A stretch of 64,000 nt of DNA from Arthrobacter antibioticus (lineage in GTDB: Bacteria; Actinomycetota; Actinomycetes; Actinomycetales; Micrococcaceae), in the NCBI RefSeq assembly GCF_030063205.1, contig NZ_JASISQ010000003.1, forward strand, positions 124,001 to 188,000, in the 5' to 3' direction. The position numbers and the translations under genes were made by a program. Every line of letters begins with the position of its first letter. Position 1 is the first letter of the stretch. This document shows, one piece after another, positions 8,663 to 17,138 of the stretch. The notes beneath the pieces were generated by a model. It did no database searches. It saw only the letters and a program-made list of their open reading frames with translations, and was not told the DNA's origin.

Positions 8663-9142
8663 TCAGGAAGCTGTTTGCATCAGGGCATCCTCGGCCGCAA
8701 CCCATGCCAGCATGGCGCACTTGACCCGGGCCGGGAACTTGGAAACCCCTGAAAGTGCTGCTGCGTCTCCTAGGATCTCCTCATCCCCTGCCAGTTTGCC
8801 GCGGGAGCGCATAACCTCCCGAAAGTTCTCGATCAACTCCTGCAGCTCCTCCGCCTGTAAGCCAATAGCCAGTTCGCTGAGGATCGAGGCCGATGCCATG
8901 GAAATGGAGCAGCCATCCCCCGACCAGTGGATGCCGGAGATGCTCCTGGAAGTCTCCGGCTCGGAGGATGTTTCCACCCGCAGCGTGATCTCATCACCAC
9001 ACACGGGATTGAGCTGATGACACTGGCCCACCCCCTGCGGTAAATTGCTGACCTGGAGCTGGTCCGCCGGCAGGTCGGCACCGTGGCGGGTTTTAGCCTG
9101 CTCCAAAATGATCTGCTGGTAAAGAGAATCTATTGAACTCAT
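8663..9142 (-). CDS. sufU: SufU, iron-sulfur assembly sulfurtransferase/scaffold
   Basis: 159 residues, slightly longer than Bacillus SufU. The three zinc-binding cysteines of the family are present: NPVCGD, GDGCSIS and VKCAMLAW, plus the aspartate in the first motif. In Gram-positive bacteria SufU accepts persulfide sulfur from the SufS cysteine and passes it to the SufBCD complex. GGAG lies nine bases upstream of ATG 9142. It starts four bases after the sufS stop, so the two are one transcript and act as a pair. The sufBCD genes are not in the window, so in this genome the SUF system is split or begins beyond it. Confidence 0.93.
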   Translation of the reverse strand: MSSIDSLYQQIILEQAKTRHGADLPADQLQVSNLPQGVGQCHQLNPVCGDEITLRVETSSEPETSRSISGIHWSGDGCSISMASASILSELAIGLQAEELQELIENFREVMRSRGKLAGDEEILGDAAALSGVSKFPARVKCAMLAWVAAEDALMQTAS

Positions 9143-9146
9143 GTTT

Positions 9147-10451
9147 TTATTCTCCGCTCACACCAAAGTAGGGACGAACTTTGGCAACTGCCTCAAGGAA
9201 CACATCCACTTCCTCGGGGGTGTTGTACAAATACGTGCTCGCCCGGGTTGAGGCGGAAAGGCCAAGCCGGCGGTGCAGCGGCTGGGCACAATGATGCCCC
9301 ACTCGCACGGCGATCCCTGAAGCGTCAAGGAACTGTCCGACGTCGTGCGCATGAACCCCTGCCACCTCAAACGCGGCCAAGCCAGCCCTCGGGATGCCCG
9401 AAGCCGGTCCCAGCACCCGGATGCCTTCGATGGCTTCAAGTCCACTGACCAAGCGCTGCCCCAGTGCAGCTTCCCAGTCATGGATGCGGTCCATGCCTGT
9501 CTCATGCAGGTAATTCACGGCTGCTGCCAGCGCTACAGCCTGGGAGATGGGCTGCGTGCCGGCTTCAAACCGCTGTGGCGCCTTGAGGTATTCGGCCTTT
9601 TCCATGGTGACAGTGGTGATCATGGACCCTCCTGTCAAAAAGGGTGGGAGCACATCTAACAGCGCGGCCTTCCCATAAAGGCCGCCAATGCCCGTGGGAG
9701 CGAGCATTTTGTGTCCTGAGAACACAGCAAAATCAACGTCAAGGGCCTGCAGATCCAACGCCATGTGAGGTGCCGATTGGCAAGCGTCCAGGACAACCAG
9801 TGCGCCCACGGCGTGGGCCATTGCGGTGAGCTCTGCTGCCGGGTTGATGACGCCCGTGACGTTGGAGACGTGGGTGAAAGCAAAAACCTTGGTGCGCTCG
9901 GTTAGTAGTTGCGCTGCGGCGTCCATATCCAAAGTGCCATCATTGTTGATGGGGATGAATTTCAGGGACGCGCCTGTGCGAGCGCACAGTTCCTGCCACG
10001 GCACCAGGTTTGCGTGGTGTTCCATTTCGGTGACAAGAATTTCATCCCCAGGCCCGACGCCGAACTGCCGCGCCTGGGCGGGCACCTCACCAATACTTGC
10101 GTTACCAAACGAGTAGGCCAGCAAGTTCAGCCCTGCGGTGGCGTTGGCCGTCCACACCAGCTCGTTTTCCGCTATGCCCAGGAAATTGGCCACTGTTGCC
10201 CGAGAGTCCTCAAAAACATCCGTTGCTGCCACGGCCAAAGTGTGTGCACCGCGGTGCACGGCCGAGTTGCGCTGCTCGTAGAATTCCTGCTCAGCTTCCA
10301 TGACGCTTATAGGCTTTTGAGACGTGGCACCGGAGTCCAAATACACCAGCGGCTCTCCGTTGACCTCCTGCGCCAAAATCGGGAAATCATTGCGGATGCG
10401 CAGGACTTCAGTGCTTGTCATGGGACCGTCATGGTCAACAGGGTGTGGCAT
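9147..10451 (-). CDS. sufS: SufS cysteine desulfurase
   Basis: 434 residues, the usual length for a group II cysteine desulfurase. It is a PLP enzyme that takes sulfur from L-cysteine, leaving alanine. The PLP lysine is in FSGHKMLAPTGIGGLYG, the N-terminal substrate region reads YLDSGATSQKP, and the persulfide cysteine is in VGHHCAQPLHRRLG. Start ATG 10451 has AAGGAG about eleven bases upstream; TTG 10454 lies next to it, and ATG 10421 is a possible shorter start matching the conserved core. It is followed at once by sufU, its sulfur acceptor. Its promoter must lie in the 245-bp divergent gap shared with the hydroxyglutarate oxidase gene. Confidence 0.95.
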   Translation of the reverse strand: MPHPVDHDGPMTSTEVLRIRNDFPILAQEVNGEPLVYLDSGATSQKPISVMEAEQEFYEQRNSAVHRGAHTLAVAATDVFEDSRATVANFLGIAENELVWTANATAGLNLLAYSFGNASIGEVPAQARQFGVGPGDEILVTEMEHHANLVPWQELCARTGASLKFIPINNDGTLDMDAAAQLLTERTKVFAFTHVSNVTGVINPAAELTAMAHAVGALVVLDACQSAPHMALDLQALDVDFAVFSGHKMLAPTGIGGLYGKAALLDVLPPFLTGGSMITTVTMEKAEYLKAPQRFEAGTQPISQAVALAAAVNYLHETGMDRIHDWEAALGQRLVSGLEAIEGIRVLGPASGIPRAGLAAFEVAGVHAHDVGQFLDASGIAVRVGHHCAQPLHRRLGLSASTRASTYLYNTPEEVDVFLEAVAKVRPYFGVSGE

Positions 10452-10696
10452 CAAAACAGACGCTCCTTGATAGATTCAGCAACTTTGGCTTCAGCAACAA
10501 CCGGCCGTGGGACCGCCGCCGGGTGCGAGAGTAAATACATCACACCCATTTCACCTAATTGTTGCATCATTGCTGCGTTGCGGCATCTCAGGGGTGACTT
10601 ACCTTAGCTGGCCCGTGTATGACTGACAGTTCACGGCTGCAGGGGTGACCGGCGCTACGCTGAGTTCATAAAGCAGCCTAATGAAAGTGGAGAAGT

Positions 10697-11902
10697 ATGA
10701 AAAAGATCAGGGCCGGCGTGGTAGGCGGCGGAATTATTGGGGTGGCGGTGGCTCGGGAACTCTTACTTTCTGGCGCCGCTTCAGAGGTGGTCCTGTATGA
10801 GAAGGAGGCTGAACTAGCTGGCCATCAAACCGGGCACAACAGCGGAGTGGTCCATGCTGGGCTGTACTACGAACCCGGGAGTCTCAAAGCACGCCTCTGC
10901 CGCCGTGGCGGGGACCTACTGCGTGAACTCGCAGCACGACGGGTCGTGCCCTTTGATGAATGCGGGAAGGTGGTGGTAGCCCGCGACGAAAAAGAAAGGG
11001 CCCGCCTGAACTCGATTTTTGAACGTTCCGTGGCCAATGGCGTACCCGGAGTGAGATTGATCAGCCACACTGAACTGGCCATCATTGAACCCCACTCACG
11101 CGGAGTGGCCGCGTTGCACTCCCCCACCACCGCCATCACCGACTATAAGGCGGTAACAGTGGCCCTTGCTGCGGATTTCACCGATGCCGGCGGCACTGTG
11201 CGGCTTTCACATAAAGTTACAGAAATTCTGGACGGGGGAGCTCAATCGAGCGTAACCGCCAACGGCGCCACCGAGTCATTTGACCTGGTGATCAACTGTG
11301 CAGGCTTGCAATCCGACCGCTTGGCTGTGACCTCAGGCGATGAGAAGAACCCGCGGATTGTGCCGTTCTTTGGTGAGTACTTTCTGCTCCGTCCCGCCAA
11401 ACGGGCCCTGGTAAACGGGCTGATATACCCGGTCCCGGACCCTAAATATCCTTTCCTTGGTGTGCACCTAACCAAGCGGATCGACGGGGAAATTATGGTG
11501 GGCCCGAACGCGTTTCTGGCCGGCGGACGTGAGGCCTACCGGGGCCATCAAGTATCCCCCTCTGACCTGGCCGATGTGCTTTTATTCAGTGGATTCTGGC
11601 GTTTTGCGGCCGGAAACCTCCCCGCTGCCTTCCGTGAAGCTCGAACAGTGGTGAGCACGCGTGCGTTTGTTGACGCTGCGCGCGCCTATGTTCCCGAACT
11701 TGCCGTGGCCGATGTGGTGCGGGACCGCAGAGGCATCCGCGCCCAAGCGATGAACTTTGACGGATCGCTGGTTGATGACTTCGTCATTACAGGCAGCAGC
11801 CGCGTGATGCACGTACGCAATGCACCCTCCCCCGGAGCAACCTCCTCCATGGCCATTGCCGAACATATTGTGGCCCTGGCTGGCAGCCAGCTCAACCCCT
11901 AG
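10697..11902 (+). CDS. lhgO: L-2-hydroxyglutarate oxidase
   Basis: 401 residues, matching the LhgO/L2HGDH family. It is an FAD enzyme that oxidises L-2-hydroxyglutarate to 2-oxoglutarate. The dinucleotide-binding start GGGIIGVAVARELL is at residues 9-22, and the family signature GHQTGHNSGVVHAGLYYEPG follows near residue 45. GTGGAGAAGT immediately precedes ATG 10697, a strong ribosome site. It stands alone between the divergent suf pair and the glycosyltransferase gene. A glycerol-3-phosphate-dehydrogenase-like DAO enzyme is the main alternative, but the HNSGVVHAG stretch favours LhgO. Confidence 0.9.
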   Translation: MKKIRAGVVGGGIIGVAVARELLLSGAASEVVLYEKEAELAGHQTGHNSGVVHAGLYYEPGSLKARLCRRGGDLLRELAARRVVPFDECGKVVVARDEKERARLNSIFERSVANGVPGVRLISHTELAIIEPHSRGVAALHSPTTAITDYKAVTVALAADFTDAGGTVRLSHKVTEILDGGAQSSVTANGATESFDLVINCAGLQSDRLAVTSGDEKNPRIVPFFGEYFLLRPAKRALVNGLIYPVPDPKYPFLGVHLTKRIDGEIMVGPNAFLAGGREAYRGHQVSPSDLADVLLFSGFWRFAAGNLPAAFREARTVVSTRAFVDAARAYVPELAVADVVRDRRGIRAQAMNFDGSLVDDFVITGSSRVMHVRNAPSPGATSSMAIAEHIVALAGSQLNP

Positions 11903-12165
11903 GACCACCACTTGCTTTGGTGTCCGCGGACATGCAGGCCACCCTCTCCAAAGTGAGTACCGCTACACGCCTAATGTAGGTAGATCCACCCACCAGGGGC
12001 GAGTATCGCGCCCAAAATTCGGGTAAGACCTCACTCTATCCGCGCCATTTTTCCCTCCCTAAAGTCCCCAGTAGAGCAGTAACTCCGCAGGCTATCCACG
12101 CCTGGGGACCTTGCTCTTTGCAAGGGCCGAACACTCGGCCCGCAGTGGACCAAATGGGGGTCGGA
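11903..12165 (+). other. intergenic region with small palindromes
   Basis: About 260 bases. It has a perfect GTCCGCGGAC palindrome at 11922-11931, not far past the lhgO stop, and a short GGGCG/CGCCC hairpin near 11997-12014. No T-tract terminator and no clear promoter were seen. Part of its right end may be coding if the next gene starts at TTG 12118. Confidence 0.35.
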
Positions 12166-14997
12166 ATGTTTGGCATCAACCTTGTACAGAACCCGGGTGC
12201 AGTCCGCACAAAAGGCCGGCTGAGCGGTCCCCGCACACTGTCCCCGGCGCCACAGCAACATGACGGGCGTACTGGCGGCAACGGGCGCATTCGCAGCACG
12301 CCAAACGTTGTCCACGCTGACGCTACGCTTTCTGGCAGCGCTGTCATTGGCGGAGCAGCAGTGGATCTACGCACCTTCAATGACGCCGTTGCACAGATCA
12401 TCGCTGCCGCAGCTGGGCCACGGGATAAGCCGTTGGGTGTTGCCTCGGCCAACCTTGATCACATCCTGCACTTTGGTGCCGGGGGCCGCTGGGAGGGCAG
12501 CCTGGACCCGGCTGGTACCGTCGGCTGGCTAACACTGCTGGATGGTGCCCCCCTGAGAACAAAAGCAGCGCAGCTCACGGGACATGAATGGCCCAGACTG
12601 GCCGGAAGTGACCTGATTGATCCCTTGCTGGATAAGGCCGAGCTGGAAGGGCTACGTGTTGGCTTCCTTGGCGGCAGCGAACACACGCAGGAGCTCCTCA
12701 AGCTCAAGCTGGCCGAACGCAGACCCACACTGGAAGTTTCCGGCTGGTGGACTCCTGAGCGTGCCGAGCTGGCCTCCCCCGCTCTCTCCACCAAACTCGC
12801 CAAAGAGATAGCTCTGACATCCACCGACATTTTAGTGGTTGGTTTGGGAAAGCCCCGTCAGGAACTATGGATTAGCCAGTACGGCGCACTGACAGGCGCA
12901 CCAGTTCTGCTGGCGTTTGGTGCTGTTGTGGATTTTTTGGCCGACCGAATCAAGCGAGCTCCGGAAGCCGTTTCCGCGGCAGGGATGGAATGGGCCTGGC
13001 GTTTGGCCATGGAACCGCGCCGCCTGGCCAACCGGTACTTGGTGCAGGGCCCGCAGGCTTATTTGCGTATGAAGCGGGACAGTACCGTGGAGCTCTCCCC
13101 CGCAATTCCACCACTCGCGGGGTGGTCAGCTGCCACCTCCAAGCTGACACAGGCTGTGTCCACAAACGGGCTCCCGCCCCAAGCAACCCAAGCAACCCAA
13201 GCACCACAGGCCGGTTGTTTTGTGGCCAAAGAGAACTTAGCTGATGTCAGTGTTGTTGTGGTTACCTACAACAACGCCGAAGATATCTCTCCCCTGCTGG
13301 AGTGCCTGCGGGCCGAGACCAAGGGACAGTCTCTCAAAGTAGTTGTTGCGGACAATGGCTCCACCGACGGGACGATCGGGCTGGTAGCCGATCATTTTGA
13401 CGTGGTGCTTGTCAAAACTGGCGGGAATCTAGGTTACGCCGGCGGCATCAATGCAGCACTTCGTGAAGCCGGACCATACGCGGATGTGCTGGTCCTCAAC
13501 CCCGATCTAAGGGTCCTTCCGGGCGCTATTGAAACCCTCAGGGGCAGGATGCGCCAAAGCGGCGCCGGTATTGTGGTTCCCAAACTCTTGGACGATGACG
13601 GCACCACGTACACGTCGCTGCGCCGTGAGCCCAGCTCGCTCAGAGCCGTCGGTGATGCAGTTCTGGGCAGCAGGGCAACAGGGCGCCCGGACTGGTTATC
13701 CGAAATTGATTACTGCGCGGAAAGCTACCACTACCCACACGCCATTGAATGGGCCACCGGGGCGGCACTCCTCATTTCCGGCACAGCCGCGGCCCAAGTG
13801 GGTGACTGGGATGAACGCTACTTCCTTTACTCCGAGGAAACTGACTACTTCCGCCGAATGAGGGAAAGCGGTCGCAGCGTTTGGTTTGAACCCGGGGCAA
13901 CAATGGTCCACAGTAGGGGCGGTTCCGGTGCCTCCGCAGCGCTGGTGGCCCTCATGGCGGTAAACCGTGTCCGTTATGCCAGTGCACACCACTCCGCCGC
14001 CTACAGCGCAGGTATCCGTACCATCACCGCCGCTGGAGCTTTGGCACGCAGCTACAAAGCAGGCGAGCGCAAGGCATGTTTGGCCCTCGCCGGGCTGACG
14101 CGCTGGGATAAACTTCCCCAGGCCGTGGTTGCTTCCTCGGCAGTGACGGCTGGAACATCTGCGCCGGCTCCCTTTCCCGACGGGGCAGTCATCATTCCCG
14201 CCCACAATGAAGCCGCTGTCATTGCCAGAACACTGCAGCCGTTAGCTGCGCTGGCAGAGTCCGGTGCCATCGAAGTAATTGTGGCGTGCAATGGCTGCAC
14301 TGATGCAACAGCAGCCATTGCCCGATCGTTCCCTGGCGTGAAAGTCCTGGAGCTGGCGGAACCCTCAAAAACCGCCTCGCTCAATGCGGCCGACGCTCTG
14401 TGCACTCGCTGGCCTAGGCTGTACCTGGACGCTGACATTGAAGCCACCACCGAAGCCTTGGCCGCAGTGTTTGAGCACCTACAGAATCCCAATACGTTTT
14501 CGGCCCGGCCGGCGTTTTCATATGACACCACCGGCTGCAGCTTCTTTGTCAGGGCGTACTACCGTGCCCGGGCACGCATACCCGCCCTGCAGGAACATCT
14601 GTGGGGCGCCGGCGCTTACGCCGTGAATGCTGCAGGACATCAACGCTTCTCGATGTTTCCTTCGGCAACCGCGGATGACCTGTACGTGGATTCGCTCTTC
14701 ACCGGGCTGGAGAAAGCAATTTTGGCAACAGTGCCCTTAGTGGTGCGCACCCCCACATCGTCAAAGGAACTGATCAAGACTCTGCGGCGCATTTATCGTG
14801 GCAAGGACGAACTGAAAGCCGGGTCAAGTCAGAGCAGCGGGCTTGGCAATCTATTGCGCTCCGTGAACGGTTTTCAGCCCGCCCTGGACGCGGGCGTGTA
14901 TGGTTCCTTGGCTGTTATGGGCAAGCTTCAAAAGAGTAAATCCCTGACGACGAGCGGGGGCTGGGACCGTGATGAAAGCAGCCGGGGAAGCCACTGA
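12166..14997 (+). CDS. three-domain glycosyltransferase fusion (GT26 + GT2 + GT2)
   Basis: 943 residues from ATG 12166, chosen for GGGGG five bases upstream. ATG 12154 and TTG 12118 (with GGGGA) are alternatives in the same frame. Residues about 50-300 are a WecB/TagA/CpsF-type GT26 transferase (LLDGAPL, VGFLGGS, DILVVGLGKPRQELWI, AFGAVVDFLA), a family that adds N-acetylmannosamine or a similar sugar to a lipid-linked acceptor. After a linker with QATQATQAPQAG comes a GT2 domain like rhamnosyltransferases (VVVVTYNN, NPDL, EWATGAALL, DERYFLYSEETDYFRRM). A second GT2 domain follows (VIIPAHNEAAVI, LYLDADIE). The predicted protein has no membrane span. It should assemble three successive linkages of one repeat unit. 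Separate genes are usual for these activities. The acceptor is presumably the lipid-linked product of the sugar transferase at 30050. Confidence 0.85.
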   Translation: MFGINLVQNPGAVRTKGRLSGPRTLSPAPQQHDGRTGGNGRIRSTPNVVHADATLSGSAVIGGAAVDLRTFNDAVAQIIAAAAGPRDKPLGVASANLDHILHFGAGGRWEGSLDPAGTVGWLTLLDGAPLRTKAAQLTGHEWPRLAGSDLIDPLLDKAELEGLRVGFLGGSEHTQELLKLKLAERRPTLEVSGWWTPERAELASPALSTKLAKEIALTSTDILVVGLGKPRQELWISQYGALTGAPVLLAFGAVVDFLADRIKRAPEAVSAAGMEWAWRLAMEPRRLANRYLVQGPQAYLRMKRDSTVELSPAIPPLAGWSAATSKLTQAVSTNGLPPQATQATQAPQAGCFVAKENLADVSVVVVTYNNAEDISPLLECLRAETKGQSLKVVVADNGSTDGTIGLVADHFDVVLVKTGGNLGYAGGINAALREAGPYADVLVLNPDLRVLPGAIETLRGRMRQSGAGIVVPKLLDDDGTTYTSLRREPSSLRAVGDAVLGSRATGRPDWLSEIDYCAESYHYPHAIEWATGAALLISGTAAAQVGDWDERYFLYSEETDYFRRMRESGRSVWFEPGATMVHSRGGSGASAALVALMAVNRVRYASAHHSAAYSAGIRTITAAGALARSYKAGERKACLALAGLTRWDKLPQAVVASSAVTAGTSAPAPFPDGAVIIPAHNEAAVIARTLQPLAALAESGAIEVIVACNGCTDATAAIARSFPGVKVLELAEPSKTASLNAADALCTRWPRLYLDADIEATTEALAAVFEHLQNPNTFSARPAFSYDTTGCSFFVRAYYRARARIPALQEHLWGAGAYAVNAAGHQRFSMFPSATADDLYVDSLFTGLEKAILATVPLVVRTPTSSKELIKTLRRIYRGKDELKAGSSQSSGLGNLLRSVNGFQPALDAGVYGSLAVMGKLQKSKSLTTSGGWDRDESSRGSH

Positions 14998-15034
14998 CAG
15001 GCCAACCGAATTGGACCTACAGTTGCTTTTCCCA

Positions 15035-15063
15035 TTGACTTACATGTTACGATTTGGTTACGG
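15035..15063 (+). promoter_or_regulatory. weak promoter candidate for the secreted DUF4082 gene
   Basis: TTGACT (15035-15040) is a good -35 hexamer. Seventeen bases later stands TTACGG (15058-15063), a poor -10. The gap between the fusion glycosyltransferase and this gene is 114 bases, enough for a separate promoter. Confidence 0.25.
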
Positions 15064-15111
15064 GGGAGAACGTCTTGGTCTGAAACGACAACCCTTCAGG
15101 ACTATCCCATA

Positions 15112-17064
15112 ATGCAAAAGAAGATAGCGCTCGCGCGCCTGGATTTGCCTGCCAAAGGCAAATTCTTCCGCGGCAAGCGTTCACAAATCACCCTCGCTTC
15201 AGTAGCGGCATTGGCGTTGCTGATGCCCATGCTGCTAGCCCCTCCCACAACAGCTTCTACCGAACTAGTTTCCGAAGTTTCTGCTCTGGATAACCGGGTA
15301 CCACAGACCCTGGTTGACCCTGATACGAGATCAGTTGAGCTTGGCTCAACATTCTCCAGCAGCCAAGCCGGAGTAGTCTCAGCAATTCGATTCTATTGGA
15401 CCCCAGTTAACGAGGGGCCTCATGTAGTCAACTTATGGTCAACAACCGGTGAGAATCTTGCCACCGCAACACTGCCAGCATCACAGGGAACCACTGCCGG
15501 CTGGCAAACTGTAAAGTTCACGACCCCGGTGGCAATCTCGAAGAACGAAAAATACGTTGCTTCTTATATCGCTCCCATGGGCCGTTACGCAGTTGAAGAA
15601 AACGGCCTGGACCAAAGTCAGACCCGTGGACCATTAACACTGCATGCCAAAGGTGGCGTGTATGCCTATGGCACTGGCGGAGAGTTGCCCACCTCCACTT
15701 ACAAAAATAGCAACTACTTTGTTGACGTTGTTTTCACCCCCTCGGCAGGTGAGAGCGTGCCAACCACTCCGGCACCCGTTCCAACTACCGCGCCGACTTC
15801 TGCTCCTCCAACAACTGAGCCAACAAGCAAGCCGGAGCCAACAACCACACCCGAACCCAAGCCTGAGCCAACAACACCCGGGGCTGTGCCGGCAACCTTG
15901 GACCTCCCCCGTATCCCGTGGGAAGGTGGGGCTAGTTATTGGAAACAGTTCAAGCATGCAAATGATGCCGGGTGGTCTGATCCCTCATTCTTCCCGATTG
16001 TTGCTTGGTACAACGGGATAAGCTCCAACGCCGAAGCCCAGTATGACAAAAAAGTGGGTATCAACACCTACATTGGCATGGACTCCAACACTCCGTACAG
16101 CTTGTTCAAAGACAATGATCTGTTCTGGATTGGCGGAAAACTGAACAGTACGTTCACCGAAGCCAGCAGTAACTGGGTGGGTAACTTTCTTGACGATGAA
16201 GTTGATGGTCGATTCACACCTGAAGAAGGCCGTGCGGTCCTGCAGGATTTGAAGGATAAGAACGCGGGCAATGGACGCTTCAATTACTCCAATTTCACGC
16301 AAATGGTTATCAGCAATGATATGAAGGCCTCGGACTCCCAGGCTTTTGTCAATGACTACACTGACGCAGTTTCACTTGACATGTACTGGTACACGATTCC
16401 ATTCTGCGACTGGTCACCGTTCCGGCAGAACTACATCACCCCTGTCAATCAAGAAAACTGCCGTACGGCATCAAGCTACGGGAAAACCATGGAGTCCCTA
16501 CGCAAGCAGGATGCCGCCGATGGGAAGTTACAGGCTCCGTGGCAGTTTATTGAGCTTCTCAATGGCGGCCCCGGGGGCGGCCCCTTCACAGCCAATGTCT
16601 CTGCCGGCCAGCTGAAAGGCTCAGTCATGAGCTCAATTATCAACGAGGCACGGGGTTTGGTGTACTTCAACCAGAGCCTCTCCGGGCCTTGCCAAGGTGG
16701 CAGCCTGATCCGGCAGTCACAGGTTACGCAGAACTTTTGCGGTCAAGCTCAAGTGGATGCAGCCACCACCGTTAACAACCAGATCAAGCGACTGGCCCCC
16801 GTGCTCAATAGTCAGTCCTATGAATACTCCTTTGGTCCTGGTTTGGACACCATGCTCAAGACCTATGACGGATCTGCGTACGTATTTGCCATGGTCGATG
16901 GCAGTTCATCACCGGGGAACCGGGCGTTCACCCTGCCCAAGGGGCTCAAGGCGAACTCGGTTGAAGTAGTCGATGAGAATCGAAGCATCGCAGTTGGTCC
17001 CGATGGAAAATTCTCCGACAATTTTTCCAGCGAGTTTAGTTACCATATTTACAAGATAAAGTAA
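15112..17064 (+). CDS. secreted DUF4082 protein with C-terminal TIM-barrel-like (possible glycoside hydrolase) domain
   Basis: 650 residues. A basic N-terminus and hydrophobic stretch (LASVAALALLMPMLLAPP) form a signal peptide. Residues about 60-210 are one DUF4082 module (AIRFYW, GWQTVKFTTPV, NYFVDVVF), homologous to the three in the 4455-8462 protein. A Pro/Thr linker (about 215-260) leads to a C-terminal domain with WIGGKLNS, NFLDDEVDGR, VSLDMYWYTIPFCDW and GLVYFNQSLSG. Acidic residues after predicted strands suggest a retaining glycoside hydrolase barrel, but I cannot name a GH family. It is the last + strand gene before the convergent exopolysaccharide operon and shares a 68-bp palindrome terminator with it. 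A role in trimming or binding the polysaccharide is inferred from neighbours. Confidence 0.8.
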   Translation: MQKKIALARLDLPAKGKFFRGKRSQITLASVAALALLMPMLLAPPTTASTELVSEVSALDNRVPQTLVDPDTRSVELGSTFSSSQAGVVSAIRFYWTPVNEGPHVVNLWSTTGENLATATLPASQGTTAGWQTVKFTTPVAISKNEKYVASYIAPMGRYAVEENGLDQSQTRGPLTLHAKGGVYAYGTGGELPTSTYKNSNYFVDVVFTPSAGESVPTTPAPVPTTAPTSAPPTTEPTSKPEPTTTPEPKPEPTTPGAVPATLDLPRIPWEGGASYWKQFKHANDAGWSDPSFFPIVAWYNGISSNAEAQYDKKVGINTYIGMDSNTPYSLFKDNDLFWIGGKLNSTFTEASSNWVGNFLDDEVDGRFTPEEGRAVLQDLKDKNAGNGRFNYSNFTQMVISNDMKASDSQAFVNDYTDAVSLDMYWYTIPFCDWSPFRQNYITPVNQENCRTASSYGKTMESLRKQDAADGKLQAPWQFIELLNGGPGGGPFTANVSAGQLKGSVMSSIINEARGLVYFNQSLSGPCQGGSLIRQSQVTQNFCGQAQVDAATTVNNQIKRLAPVLNSQSYEYSFGPGLDTMLKTYDGSAYVFAMVDGSSSPGNRAFTLPKGLKANSVEVVDENRSIAVGPDGKFSDNFSSEFSYHIYKIK

Positions 17065-17070
17065 TCCTCT

Positions 17071-17138
17071 TCACGCACGATTAGGGCCGTTTCCAGCCAC
17101 CCCGCGGGGTGGCTGGAAACGGTCCTAATCGTGCGTGA
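17071..17138. terminator. 68-bp loopless palindrome, bidirectional terminator
   Basis: Two 34-base arms (17071-17104 and 17105-17138) are reverse complements except for one position that would form a G-U pair in RNA. The centre CCCGCGGG leaves no loop. It lies between convergent genes. The stop codon of the - strand polymerase gene (17125-17127) is inside one arm, and its last residues FTHD are encoded there. No T tract follows on either side. Confidence 0.75.

Noticed and set aside
17071-17138. terminal inverted repeat of an insertion sequence
   Set aside because: The arms abut with no element between them, and no transposase or target duplication is nearby.
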